Positions 16,393-24,981 of a stretch of DNA of 64,000 bases are shown here, piece by piece. The DNA comes from Priestia abyssalis (GTDB taxonomy: Bacteria > Bacillota > Bacilli > Bacillales > Bacillaceae_H). Within the stretch, counting starts at the first letter, position 1; each line of letters starts with the position of its first letter. The stretch lies in contig NZ_KV917369.1 of NCBI RefSeq assembly GCF_002019595.1, positions 2,380,417 to 2,444,416 on the forward strand. Direction: 5' to 3'. The notes beneath the pieces are model-generated. The model worked only from the letters and a program-made list of their open reading frames with translations. It ran no database searches and was not told the origin of the DNA. Both the position numbers and the translations under genes were made by a program.

Positions 16393-17475
16393 GTGGCAGA
16401 ACCACTTAAATCTATGTATAATGAAGATTTTCTTTACCAATTTGGAAGAAAAGTGAGAAGGGTTTACAATGCTTTTGATATCAATGGTTTTGTTGCTGAT
16501 GTAATGGGCGGTAATTGGAACAGTTTGGAACTGAAAGCCAGAATGTGTCGGATTACTATCTCATTAGGAAAATATCTGCCTATGAAGTATGAAGAGGCAC
16601 TTGGAATCCTTTTTTTGATTGATGAGGAGTGCATTGGATTTCCCTATATGTTTTTTCCTGACTTTGTCGAAGTGAATGGACAAGATGAGAAAGACTGGGA
16701 GCTTTCTATGAAAGCTTTACAACGATTCACTATGAGGTCTTCATCCGAATTCGCGGTAAGACCGTTTATCATTCGCAATCCCAAGCGTATGATGGAGCAA
16801 ATGTATGCTTGGTCAAAACATCCAGATGAACATGTCAGGAGGCTGTCCAGTGAGGGATGCCGTCCTCAGCTTCCCTGGGGACAAGCACTGCGGATTTTTA
16901 AGGAAGACCCGTCGCCTATCCTTCCAGTACTAGAGCAATTAAAGGCGGATTCTTCTCTTTATGTCCGTAAAAGTGTCGCCAATAATTTAAACGATATTTC
17001 AAAAACTCATCCCGACTTGGTTATACGGATCGCCAAAGAATGGTATGGGACAAAAGAGCATACAGATTGGATTGTTAAACATGCGTGCCGCACATTATTG
17101 AAGAAAGGGGAAAAGGAAGTATTATCTATATTTGGATATAAAGATGATCAATCCATTCAATTGAACAACTTTATCTTGAACAGTGATCACATATCCATTG
17201 GAGAAGAAATGAACTTTTCCTTTGAGATCCATGCAGAAAAAGACACGAAAGCAAGGATTGAATATTCCGTAAATTACGTCAAAGCAAAAGGACATAGGAG
17301 CCGAAAGATATTTAAAATATCAGAAACAACACTAAAAAAAGGGGAAACCAGGTTTTATTCAAAAATGCATTCTTTTAAAGATTTGTCCACCAGAAAACAC
17401 TATAATGGGACTCATACATTATCAATCATCATTAACGGTACAGAAACATCTTCTCTGGATTTTATGCTTGATTAG
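16393..17475 (+). CDS. alkC: DNA alkylation repair protein AlkC (HEAT-like glycosylase with C-terminal Ig-like domain)
   Basis: The 360-residue protein matches AlkC/COG4335. It has a helical HEAT-like body, with HPDEHVRRLSSEGCRPQLPW and GQALRIF as the most conserved block (about residues 139-165) and DSSLYVRKSVANNLNDISKT after it. A beta-rich C-terminal region of about 100 residues (from about 256) resembles the Ig-like domain that some AlkC proteins carry to bind the DNA. It removes alkylated bases such as 3-methyladenine. The start is GTG 16393, with AAAGGATG upstream. The gene stands alone. Confidence 0.85.
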   Translation: MAEPLKSMYNEDFLYQFGRKVRRVYNAFDINGFVADVMGGNWNSLELKARMCRITISLGKYLPMKYEEALGILFLIDEECIGFPYMFFPDFVEVNGQDEKDWELSMKALQRFTMRSSSEFAVRPFIIRNPKRMMEQMYAWSKHPDEHVRRLSSEGCRPQLPWGQALRIFKEDPSPILPVLEQLKADSSLYVRKSVANNLNDISKTHPDLVIRIAKEWYGTKEHTDWIVKHACRTLLKKGEKEVLSIFGYKDDQSIQLNNFILNSDHISIGEEMNFSFEIHAEKDTKARIEYSVNYVKAKGHRSRKIFKISETTLKKGETRFYSKMHSFKDLSTRKHYNGTHTLSIIINGTETSSLDFMLD

Positions 17476-17584
17476 AAGTTATACTGGCATTTTAACCGGA
17501 AGAACCGAACAATATCTTACGTGAAAATTCTCAAATTTTAGGAATGTGGGGCTTTTTTGATTGTAGCTAAGAGCACTTATGTCA

Positions 17585-17619
17585 ACTCCTTTTGAACAGC
17601 AGCAAGAGGAGTTTTTTTA
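17585..17619 (+). terminator. Terminator of alkC
   Basis: ACTCCTTTT (17585-17593) pairs with AAGAGGAGT (17604-17612), followed by seven T. Confidence 0.75.
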
Positions 17620-17719
17620 TACTGCATCTTGTTATACTGACAGCTATATTAGGTGAGCATCGATTAAAACAGTATTGACAAAGAAGAGAAGAGTGAATAT
17701 ACTGAAAATAACAACTAAC

Positions 17720-17736
17720 TGGCATGCCACATGCCA
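17720..17736. promoter_or_regulatory. GntR operator candidate, copy 1
   Basis: TGGCATGCCACATGCCA, an inverted repeat TGGCAT / ATGCCA with a 5-bp centre, lies just upstream of the ribosome-binding site of the GntR gene. The same 17 bases recur at 19825-19841. The placement suggests autoregulation. Confidence 0.7.
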
Positions 17737-17760
17737 ATGGATAAGGAGGGTGAATAAAGG

Positions 17761-18420
17761 ATGAGTCTATTCAAAGTTCAGCAGTCTCTGTCTCTGAAAC
17801 AGCAGGCTTATGAAGGAATCAAAAATGCTATTATTTTACATAAGATTCCTCCTGGTGGTACTTTGTTTGAAAGAGATTTAAGCGAAAGTTTAGGAATTAG
17901 TCGAACTCCTGTGAGAGAAGCGATTCCACTATTAGAGTTGGAAGGATGGGTGAAATCCATACCGAGAAAAGGGACATTTGTTAGTCAAATAACAGCCGTA
18001 GACGTTGAAGAAGTGATTCAAATTCGAAGAGCGCTTGAGGTTTTGGTTATCGAACTACTTATCCCTAAAATTACAGAAAGAGATATTGAGCAGCTCAATG
18101 AAATTTATGTAAAACAGCTTGAATATGTAGAAGATAGTGGACAATTCATCTCAGCAGATAAAGATTTCCATAGTTATTTGGCTCAATTGAGTGGAAATCG
18201 CCGCCTGATAAATTTAATGGGCACTATAAGTGATCAAATTAGATGGTTTGGCGTCAGTGCATTAAATTTGCCGAATCGGACGGAACAAACATTAAAAGAG
18301 CATGCTTGGTTAATTGAATGTTTAAAAAATAAAGAAGTGGAAAAAGCGAAAGAAGCTGTGTTAGAGCATATCGAGCACACTCGAGTGGCCATTTTATCGA
18401 GTCTCAGCCTAGGTGATTAA
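17761..18420 (+). CDS. GntR/FadR-family regulator (FCD domain)
   Basis: The 219-residue protein has the GntR winged helix (AYEGIKNAIILHKIPPGGTL, then ESLGISRTPVREAIPLLE, about residues 15-75). An all-helical FCD effector domain follows (about 85-210), with the spaced Asp/His metal-binding positions (DKDFHSYLAQLSGN; final EHIEHTR). FadR-type regulators usually respond to small organic acids. It is followed by an MFS transporter, a nitrilase-family enzyme and a DUF2848 protein, so it probably represses this pathway through the 17-bp sites at 17720 and 19825. TAAGGAGGGTG precedes the ATG. Confidence 0.9.
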   Translation: MSLFKVQQSLSLKQQAYEGIKNAIILHKIPPGGTLFERDLSESLGISRTPVREAIPLLELEGWVKSIPRKGTFVSQITAVDVEEVIQIRRALEVLVIELLIPKITERDIEQLNEIYVKQLEYVEDSGQFISADKDFHSYLAQLSGNRRLINLMGTISDQIRWFGVSALNLPNRTEQTLKEHAWLIECLKNKEVEKAKEAVLEHIEHTRVAILSSLSLGD

Positions 18421-18508
18421 ATAGTAGGCTTTATTCTTATTGTCTTCTGCAATAAGGATAAGAGTTGAATGCGATGTAAGCCTTTACATTCAAAAAGGAG
18501 GGATATAT

Positions 18509-19804
18509 ATGTCCGAAGCTTTATCGAAGAATTTGAATACAGAAAGTGAAGAATTAGAAAAACCATCACGTGTCCGATGGTGGTTAGCTTTTCTCTTTTT
18601 CCTTATTGGATTAATCGCTTATATGGATCGGTCCAACATCTCCATTATTGCGAAGCCAATGATGGAAGATTTAAATATGAGTAAGGTTCAATTCGGTATG
18701 CTGGCATCGTTATTCTCTTTGGGATATGCGCTCGCTCAAATTCCTGCGGGGATTATTGCGGAGCGAATTGGCGCGAGGAAGATTGTATTATTCGCATTAA
18801 TTTGGTGGTCGATTTTCACAGGGTTAACAGCGGTTGTAAAATCTCATGGATTAATGGGGCTTGTACGTTTTTTATTTGGGGTAGGAGAAGGACCAATGTA
18901 TCCCGGGAATGCAGTGTTTAACACGTATTGGTTTCCAAAACAAGAAAAAGGTCGTGCCGCCAGTGCGCTGTTGGCGGGATCTTATTTTGGACCGGTGATT
19001 GCGCCCGTATTAACAGTGTCTATTTTTCAAGCATGGGGATGGGAAGCCGTTTTTTACATCTTTGGTGGACTGGGCTTAGTAGCTGCATTGCTCTGGTATG
19101 TGCTTGGCCGGGATAAACCGGAAGATCATCCTTTTGTAAACAAACAAGAATTAAAAGTGATAATGGAGAATAGAACGGTTAAAAAAGAGAAAAAGGCATT
19201 GGCTCCATGGAAACAATTTTTGAAAAGTGGCCGCTTTTGGGCGCTGGGTCTTCAATATTTTGTTGTTTTGTATATCATTACTTTTTTTCTTGTGTGGCTG
19301 CCAACTTATTTATTGGAAGCAAGAAGTTTTTCGTTGAGTGGCATGGGGTTCGCAGCTAGTTTTCCATGGTTATGTATATTTATCACGGTTATGACTGGCG
19401 GAACGATTTCAGATTGGTTAGTGAAAAAAGGGAAATCAAAAATGGTTGCTCGAGGTTCGTTGGCAATATCAGGATTGGTCATTTTTGCCGGAACTATGTA
19501 TTTAGCGGCATATGCCTCGAGTCCATGGATGAATGTATTATGGCTGACAATTTCTTTAGGTGCATTAGGATTTCCAGTAGTGACTTCATGGGCAGCAGTG
19601 ACAGATTTAGGAAATGAATATTCAGGTTCTGTGTCTGGGTGGATGAATCTTTGGGGAAATCTTGGCGCATTTTTATCACCGATATTATGCGGCTGGTTGG
19701 CAGAGAATATCGGTTGGGAAGCCACTTTGTTAGTAAGTATTGTTCCCATTTTGTTTGCTATTCTCCTCTGGTTTGGTGTTCGTCCAGATCGATCATTAAC
19801 ATAA
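18509..19804 (+). CDS. MFS transporter (anion:cation symporter type)
   Basis: A 431-residue, 12-helix major facilitator. The early segment AYMDRSNISIIAKPMMEDLN, the loop motif IPAGIIAERIGARKIV and FGVGEGPMYPGNAVFNTYWF are typical of the ACS family, which imports organic anions such as hexuronates, phthalate or carboxylates. ATG 18509 has AAAAAGGAGGG upstream; an earlier in-frame codon at 18440 lacks such a site. A dyad ATGTAA / TTACAT at about 18474-18490 precedes the ribosome-binding site and may be an operator or a hairpin. It is likely the importer for the substrate of the following enzymes. Confidence 0.9.
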   Translation: MSEALSKNLNTESEELEKPSRVRWWLAFLFFLIGLIAYMDRSNISIIAKPMMEDLNMSKVQFGMLASLFSLGYALAQIPAGIIAERIGARKIVLFALIWWSIFTGLTAVVKSHGLMGLVRFLFGVGEGPMYPGNAVFNTYWFPKQEKGRAASALLAGSYFGPVIAPVLTVSIFQAWGWEAVFYIFGGLGLVAALLWYVLGRDKPEDHPFVNKQELKVIMENRTVKKEKKALAPWKQFLKSGRFWALGLQYFVVLYIITFFLVWLPTYLLEARSFSLSGMGFAASFPWLCIFITVMTGGTISDWLVKKGKSKMVARGSLAISGLVIFAGTMYLAAYASSPWMNVLWLTISLGALGFPVVTSWAAVTDLGNEYSGSVSGWMNLWGNLGAFLSPILCGWLAENIGWEATLLVSIVPILFAILLWFGVRPDRSLT

Positions 19805-19824
19805 TCATTTATTTTTAATTTATG

Positions 19825-19841
19825 TGGCATGCCACATGCCA
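19825..19841. promoter_or_regulatory. GntR operator candidate, copy 2
   Basis: An exact copy of the site at 17720-17736, extended here by one base on each side to GTGGCATGCCACATGCCAC. It lies between the transporter and the nitrilase gene, implying a second GntR-controlled promoter inside the cluster. Confidence 0.7.
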
Positions 19842-19867
19842 CGATATGCAAGTTTAGAGAGGAGTAC

Positions 19868-20659
19868 ATGAAATTGAATTATGCAATTTATCAAATGGAT
19901 ATTATAGCTGGGAAACCATCTGAAAACAGAAAAAAAGTAAAGGATTGGGTTGAAAAAACAATGGCGGCATCGTCTCCTGATATCCTTGTTCTTCCTGAAA
20001 TGTGGACTACAGGCTATACATTATCTGCTTTAGAGGAATTGGCCGAGAATGAGGGACAGGATACCGTTCCTTTTCTGACTGATCTTGCAGAGCGTTTCAG
20101 TGTGAATATTATTGGCGGGTCGGTTGCAAATAAAAAAAATGGAGGCATTTTTAACTCTTCTTTTGTGGTGAATCGAATGGGTGAAATGATATATGAATAC
20201 GATAAAATCCACCTTGTTCCTATGTTGGATGAACACCTTTACTTAGAAGGTGGAAAGGAAAAAGCAAGCGTATTTGAACTGGATGGCATCAAAATGGGCC
20301 TAATTATTTGTTACGATTTGCGATTTCCGGAGCTTTCCAGAGCACTGGCACTTAAAGGGGCTGAAGTGCTTCATGTTGTCGCAGAATGGCCATCAGCCAG
20401 ACGAGAGCACTGGTGTGCATTGCAAAAAGCGAGAGCCATTGAAAATCAAATGTTTGTAGTTTCATGTAATCGTGTCGGGTGTTACGACAATGTCGAATTT
20501 GCCGGAATGTCTATGATTATTGATCCATGGGGAAATGAACTGTCAATCGGATCAGATCAAAATGAAGAAACTGTAGTAAATAATGTTTCGTTGGAGTTAA
20601 CTGCAAAAGTGCGCAAAGATGTCCCTGTTTTTTCAAGTAGAGTACCAGAATTATATTAA
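19868..20659 (+). CDS. Nitrilase-superfamily carbon-nitrogen hydrolase
   Basis: The 263-residue protein has the nitrilase triad: Glu44 (VLPEMWTTGY), Lys113 (YDKIHLVPML) and Cys148 (LIICYDLRFPEL). It lacks fused domains, so it is a free amidase, omega-amidase or carbamoylase type hydrolase. It is closest by pattern to the branch that includes YafV-like omega-amidases, but the substrate is open. ATG 19868 has GAGAGGAG upstream; an earlier in-frame ATG would overlap the operator copy 2. In context it would cleave an amide or carbamoyl bond of the compound imported by the MFS protein. Confidence 0.88.
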   Translation: MKLNYAIYQMDIIAGKPSENRKKVKDWVEKTMAASSPDILVLPEMWTTGYTLSALEELAENEGQDTVPFLTDLAERFSVNIIGGSVANKKNGGIFNSSFVVNRMGEMIYEYDKIHLVPMLDEHLYLEGGKEKASVFELDGIKMGLIICYDLRFPELSRALALKGAEVLHVVAEWPSARREHWCALQKARAIENQMFVVSCNRVGCYDNVEFAGMSMIIDPWGNELSIGSDQNEETVVNNVSLELTAKVRKDVPVFSSRVPELY

Positions 20660-20681
20660 ATTGATAGAGGTGTGAAGAGAA

Positions 20682-21371
20682 ATGGAAAATAAATTGATAA
20701 TGGATATTCAAGGTAGCGGTCAAAAACTAGAATTTTGTGTAAAAAGAATATTTAATGCGGGTTATGCGGGAGTGGATCAGGAAAAAGTACAAGAGCATAT
20801 TGATGAACTGGCGAAATTAGGTGTTGAAACGCCTGCGACGACTCCAACTTTATATCCTGTAGCTAATCAGTTGGCTACGTATTCTGATTCTTTTCAAGTG
20901 CAGCATAATGAAACAAGCGGTGAAATCGAATATGTATTAATTTGGTCTGATAACGAAATGTACGTCACAGTGGGCAGTGACCATACAGATCGTAAACTAG
21001 AAGCCTTCAGTGTCCCCATGTCTAAGCAAGCATGCCCAAATATTTTGGCAAGAGAAGTTTGGAAATTTGAAGAAGTAAAGGATCACTGGGATCAAATTGA
21101 ATTAACTTGTTGGATGCGATCAAACGGCAAAGAAGAGCTTTATCAAAAAGGCACTTGCGGTCATCTCATGTCGCCAAAAGATTTAATTGAGAACTTTGAA
21201 AAAATGAAAATTAATCAGGATGGACATGTTTTTTACTCGGGAACAATCGGAACAGTTGGAAGTTCTTTGGCTTACGGAGATGAATATGTAATCCAAATGA
21301 AGGATCCTGTACTAAACCGAGTGATTACACATCAATATAAACTGGAGTTTTTGCCAAAAGAGATTGGGTAA
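20682..21371 (+). CDS. DUF2848 family protein
   Basis: The 229-residue protein has the DUF2848 pattern: RIFNAGYAGVDQEKVQEHID, then LGVETPATTPTLYPVANQLA, then VTVGSDHTDRKLEAFSVPMS followed by KQACPN. The GSDHTDR stretch with EA and H recalls metal-binding residues of the fumarylacetoacetase-like fold, to which DUF2848 has been linked. The function is not established. It starts 22 nt after the nitrilase stop and ends at a strong terminator, so it is the last gene of the GntR-controlled set and probably acts on the product of the hydrolase. Confidence 0.85.
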   Translation: MENKLIMDIQGSGQKLEFCVKRIFNAGYAGVDQEKVQEHIDELAKLGVETPATTPTLYPVANQLATYSDSFQVQHNETSGEIEYVLIWSDNEMYVTVGSDHTDRKLEAFSVPMSKQACPNILAREVWKFEEVKDHWDQIELTCWMRSNGKEELYQKGTCGHLMSPKDLIENFEKMKINQDGHVFYSGTIGTVGSSLAYGDEYVIQMKDPVLNRVITHQYKLEFLPKEIG

Positions 21372-21378
21372 GAAGATG

Positions 21379-21412
21379 GAGAGTCCCTAATTATTTAGGG
21401 CTCTCTTTTTTC
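21379..21412 (+). terminator. Terminator of the GntR gene set
   Basis: GAGAGTCCCTAA (21379-21390) pairs with TTAGGGCTCTC (21395-21405), followed by TTTTTT. Confidence 0.88.
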
Positions 21413-21430
21413 AAATACGTTACGTTCAAG

Positions 21431-21466
21431 AACCCTTGGATTTAATAGAGTCCGAGGGGTTTTTTG
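21431..21466 (+). terminator. Second terminator
   Basis: AACCCTTGGA (21431-21440) pairs with TCCGAGGGGTT (21451-21461), followed by six T. It gives a tandem stop after DUF2848. Confidence 0.7.
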
Positions 21467-21604
21467 ATTGCCTAAAATCGGTGTTATGGTGACTAGAGGT
21501 GCAGACCAATACCTTAAAATTCTAAATAATGGATTATAAGTGGTATAATTATTTTATCTTAGGTTGATTACCGAAAAGAAAGGATTGAGCTTATACCTTT
21601 GTAG

Positions 21605-21774
21605 TTATGGGCTGTTGGAATAGTTAGTGGCTCACTTGGTCCCGGGGCATTAATTGACAAGATAGCTAAAGAAATCGGTCCTGAGGAAGGAATAAAAAAC
21701 GCATCTGATGTCCAACAAATCTATATGGAACAATCTTTGCAGAACATAAGAAATGATGTAAATCACCCTAATTA
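21605..21774 (+). pseudogene. Remnant of a small protein gene (SGSLGPGALIDKIAKEIG)
   Basis: An open stretch of 55 codons gives WAVGIVSGSLGPGALIDKIA and KEIGPEEGIKNASDVQQIYM, and ends NDVNHPN at 21774. It has no start codon; the frame is interrupted by TAG at 21602-21604 after ERIELIPL, which looks like its earlier part. I do not recognise a named family. It ends 3 bases before an IS6-like terminus, in keeping with local decay. The rest of 21467-22079 holds no other gene I can support. Confidence 0.35.
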
Positions 21775-21777
21775 ATC

Positions 21778-21962
21778 GGTTCTGGTGCAAAAAGAATTAG
21801 ATAGCAAAATCTAAATGAACATTAATTAATAAATTCGTCCGTCTTATTCTTAATTAAATCCTTTATTGTGTGATTTTATGATAAAAACCATCTATAACGT
21901 TCGGTATTTTCGTTATATTTTTATGTATATTTTGACAACATTCGAGATTTGTACCAGAACCC
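21778..21962. mobile_element. Small element bounded by IS6-like inverted ends
   Basis: GGTTCTGGTGCAAA (21778-21791) and TTTGTACCAGAACC (21948-21961) are inverted copies with one difference. They bound about 185 bp of AT-rich DNA without an ORF. The terminus resembles the GGTTCTGTTGCAAA end of IS6/IS240-type elements. It is either an IS with its middle deleted or a MITE. The same end occurs once more at 26959. Confidence 0.45.
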
Positions 21963-22079
21963 GCTTTTCAGTATAGAATAGAAGGTTTATTATTAAGATA
22001 ACACCTACTAAAGGCTAAACTCTTAAAAGTTATAGTTTTTCTAATAGGAATCCCGATTACAAGGCAAGGTGTGAAACAG

Positions 22080-22529
22080 ATGAAAATTAACGATACAGAT
22101 AAAAAAATATTAGAGATATTAATGCAAAATGGTCGAACTTCGTATGCGGATATAGGAAAAGAACTAAACCTATCTCGCAATGTTGTACGTGATCGTGTAC
22201 AACAGCTAATGGAAAAGGGTGTGATTGAAAAATTCAGCGTTGTTATCAACTCTGAAGCTGTAGGTAAAAACGTCTCAGCCTTTTTTGAAGTAGATTGCGA
22301 TCCTGCATACTTAGTGAAAGTAGCAGAAAAACTAGCTAATAATCCAAGCGTTGCAAGCTGTTATCAAATGACAGGGCCTAGTACATTACATATGCACGTG
22401 TTAGTTGAGGACTTTGCTTCCTTGGAATCGTTCATCAATAATGAACTATACGGGATAGAAGGTATTTCGCGAGTGGAAAGTCATATTTTACTACGCCGTT
22501 TCAAAAGCAGATCAGGATTAAAGCTATAA
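22080..22529 (+). CDS. ywrC: Lrp/AsnC-family regulator (YwrC-like)
   Basis: The 149-residue protein has an AsnC-type helix-turn-helix (DTDKKILEILMQNGRTSYAD, then IGKELNLSRNVVRDRVQQLM) followed by the RAM ligand-binding domain (about residues 65-145). I prefer ATG 22080 (AAGGTG about 9 nt upstream) over GTG 22071, which lies too close to that site. Its place before a GGT-like enzyme and a split chromate transporter pair mirrors ywrC next to ywrD and ywrAB in B. subtilis. It probably controls these genes in response to an amino acid or related ligand. Confidence 0.85.
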   Translation: MKINDTDKKILEILMQNGRTSYADIGKELNLSRNVVRDRVQQLMEKGVIEKFSVVINSEAVGKNVSAFFEVDCDPAYLVKVAEKLANNPSVASCYQMTGPSTLHMHVLVEDFASLESFINNELYGIEGISRVESHILLRRFKSRSGLKL

Positions 22530-22562
22530 TAAACTCCTCTTAATCGGGGAGTTTATTTTTTT
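22528..22562 (+). terminator. Terminator of the Lrp-family gene
   Basis: AATAAACTCC (22528-22537) pairs with GGAGTTTATT (22548-22557), followed by TTTTT. The stem overlaps the stop codon. Confidence 0.85.
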
Positions 22563-22769
22563 ATATATTTTTTCGAAAATTTTAAAAATTTATTAAAAAG
22601 CATTTTATTTTTCCAAAAAATAGTATATAATCATATGGAATTGTGCGATTGTCATTTAATTAATAAATTTTAAATAACAATCGTTAAAAAATAACATATT
22701 TTCAGTTCGTTTGTTTGTTTTGTTGTTTGAAAATGAGTACATATTACATTTAAAGGGAGAGGTTTTATT

Positions 22770-24386
22770 ATGGCTTTACAGCTAAATCTACATTATTCAC
22801 CTTATACATCACAACGAAATGTAGTATATGCCAAGAATGGAATGGTCGCTACGTCTCAGCCTTTAGCTGCACAGGCAGGGTTAGATATTTTGAAAAAAGG
22901 CGGAAATGCGATTGATGCAGCCATTGCAACAGCTGCTTGTTTGACAGTAGTAGAGCCTACCTCAAATGGAATTGGCGGGGACGCTTTTGCACTTGTTTGG
23001 ACAAAAGGACAATTACACGGACTAAATGCAAGCGGTCCAGCACCTATGAATATCTCCATCGACAAGGTAAAAGAAGATGGACACGAAAGTATGCCAAAGT
23101 ACGGCTGGCTGCCGGTAACTGTACCAGGTGCTCCGGCAGCATGGGTAGAATTATCAAACCGTTTTGGCCGTCTACCGCTACTAGAAGTTATGAAGCCAGC
23201 AATTGAATATGCCGCAAACGGCTTTCCTGTTTCACCTACGTTAGGTCGCTTTTGGAAAAAAGCATTTGAACAATACAAACAAGAATGTACAGGAGCAGAA
23301 TTCGAAGCTTGGTTTGAGACCTTTGCTCCTAAGGAACGAGCACCTGAAGTCGGAGAAATATGGTCGTCTCTTGACCACGCTAACACACTAGAAGAAATCG
23401 CAAGAACAAACGGGGAAAGTTTTTACAACGGGGCACTCGCAGAAAAAATTGCAGCAGCTTCTGCGACTTACGGAGGCTATTTAACAAAAGATGATTTAGC
23501 AGCCTTTAAACCAGAGTGGGTTGATCCTATTAAGGTAAACTATCGCGGCTATGATGTTTGGGAAATCCCGCCAAACGGGCAAGGTATCGTAGCTCTTATG
23601 GCTCTAAACATATTAAAAGGATTTGATTTTGCAGCAAAAGAAACAACAGACACATACCACAAACAAATCGAAGCAATGAAGCTTGCTTATACTTGCGGCA
23701 AGCAATACATTACAGACCCTAAGCATATGGGTGTAACTACAGAAGAGCTATTAAGTACTTCGTATGGCCAGCAGCGTCAAGCACTGATTAGAAGTGAAGC
23801 ATGCACGCCAGCTCCAGGTGTACCGCCACGCGGAGGAACAGTGTACCTTGCAACAGCGGACGGAGAGGGCAACATGGTATCGTTTATCCAAAGTAATTAC
23901 ATGGGCTTCGGTTCTGCAGTTGTAGTACCAGGAACAGGAATTGCCTTACAAAACCGAGGACATGATTTCAGCCTCGACCCTACTCATTACAATTGCCTTA
24001 AGGGCGGTAAGAAAACGTACCATACGATTATTCCAGGATTTTTAACGAAGGATGATCAACCTGTTGGACCATTCGGTGTAATGGGAGGATATATGCAGCC
24101 GCAAGGGCATGTTCAAGTCATTATGAATACAATAGATTTTCACTTACATCCTCAAGCAGCTTTAGATGCACCAAGGTGGCAGTGGAAGAATGAAAAAACA
24201 GTAGAAGTAGAAAAAACATTCCCATCCCACATTGCAGAAGAATTAGTACGAAAAGGACATGACATTAAAGTGGCGGTAGATTCAGGTTCGTTTGGCCGCG
24301 GTCAAATTATATGGCGGAATCCTGAAACAGGTGTACTGATGGGTGGCACAGAATCAAGGACAGATGGGGCAATTGCCAGTTGGTAA
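22770..24386 (+). CDS. ywrD: Gamma-glutamyltransferase-like Ntn hydrolase (YwrD-like)
   Basis: A 538-residue GGT-family enzyme without signal peptide. The N-terminal part has MVATSQPLAAQAGLDILKKG, GNAIDAAIA and SNGIGGDAFALVW. The autoprocessing site is PPRGGTVYLATAD, with Thr357 as the likely new N-terminal nucleophile of the small subunit. GGYMQPQGHVQVIMN and the final MGGTESRTDGAIASW are also family-typical. Secreted GGTs have a leader; this one is cytoplasmic, as is YwrD. It may hydrolyse gamma-glutamyl compounds or act as a cephalosporin-acylase-like hydrolase. AAAGGGAGAGG precedes the ATG. An AT-rich upstream region (22563-22769) includes TATAAT at about 22625. Confidence 0.88.
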   Translation: MALQLNLHYSPYTSQRNVVYAKNGMVATSQPLAAQAGLDILKKGGNAIDAAIATAACLTVVEPTSNGIGGDAFALVWTKGQLHGLNASGPAPMNISIDKVKEDGHESMPKYGWLPVTVPGAPAAWVELSNRFGRLPLLEVMKPAIEYAANGFPVSPTLGRFWKKAFEQYKQECTGAEFEAWFETFAPKERAPEVGEIWSSLDHANTLEEIARTNGESFYNGALAEKIAAASATYGGYLTKDDLAAFKPEWVDPIKVNYRGYDVWEIPPNGQGIVALMALNILKGFDFAAKETTDTYHKQIEAMKLAYTCGKQYITDPKHMGVTTEELLSTSYGQQRQALIRSEACTPAPGVPPRGGTVYLATADGEGNMVSFIQSNYMGFGSAVVVPGTGIALQNRGHDFSLDPTHYNCLKGGKKTYHTIIPGFLTKDDQPVGPFGVMGGYMQPQGHVQVIMNTIDFHLHPQAALDAPRWQWKNEKTVEVEKTFPSHIAEELVRKGHDIKVAVDSGSFGRGQIIWRNPETGVLMGGTESRTDGAIASW

Positions 24387-24408
24387 TCCATAGTAAAGGA
24401 TTGAGTCT

Positions 24409-24981
24409 ATGAAACAACTAGACATTTTTATCGCGTTTTTTCGCAGCAGTATGCTTGGATATGGAGGGGGACCTACAACGATTCCTCTCGTTCAAAAAGA
24501 GGTAGTAGAACGGTTTAAATGGATGAACAATGAGGAATTTGGAGATGTGTTAGCGATTGGAAACACATTACCCGGTCCTATCGCAACAAAGATGGCAGGC
24601 TATATCGGATTTCGCATTGGTGGTGTACTTGGAATGATAAACGCCATCATTGCCACCATTTTACCTACTATCATTTTAATGGTTATATTACTCAGTACAT
24701 TAATTGTGTTTAAAGATTTGAGATGGGTTCAAGGCATGACAAAGGCAGTTGTACCGGTAGTAGCAGTGATGCTTGGAGTCTTAACTTGGGAATTCGTACA
24801 AAGTTCTATTAAGGGACTCAAGTGGTTTTTTACCACATTGCACATCATTGTCGCATTAGTACTTATCGAATACTTCGGTATTCATCCAGGCTTTTTAATA
24901 GGAGTTCTTTTAGTAATTGCTGTAGTAAAACCTACCAATACGACTGAGAAAAAGAAAAAGCAGAAGGGACTATCAGCATGA
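24409..24981 (+). CDS. ywrB: Chromate transporter ChrA half, first subunit (YwrB-like)
   Basis: The 190-residue membrane protein has the short-chain chromate transporter motifs: MLGYGGGPTTIPLVQKEVVE near the start and AIGNTLPGPIATKMAGYIGF after it. Short ChrA proteins work as pairs; the second half is the next gene, overlapping by ATGA. They belong to the CHR family; many members have no proven role in chromate export, and a link to the GGT-like enzyme may point to another anion. It starts 22 nt after ywrD with AAAGGATTGAG upstream, so the genes are probably co-transcribed. Confidence 0.88.
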   Translation: MKQLDIFIAFFRSSMLGYGGGPTTIPLVQKEVVERFKWMNNEEFGDVLAIGNTLPGPIATKMAGYIGFRIGGVLGMINAIIATILPTIILMVILLSTLIVFKDLRWVQGMTKAVVPVVAVMLGVLTWEFVQSSIKGLKWFFTTLHIIVALVLIEYFGIHPGFLIGVLLVIAVVKPTNTTEKKKKQKGLSA

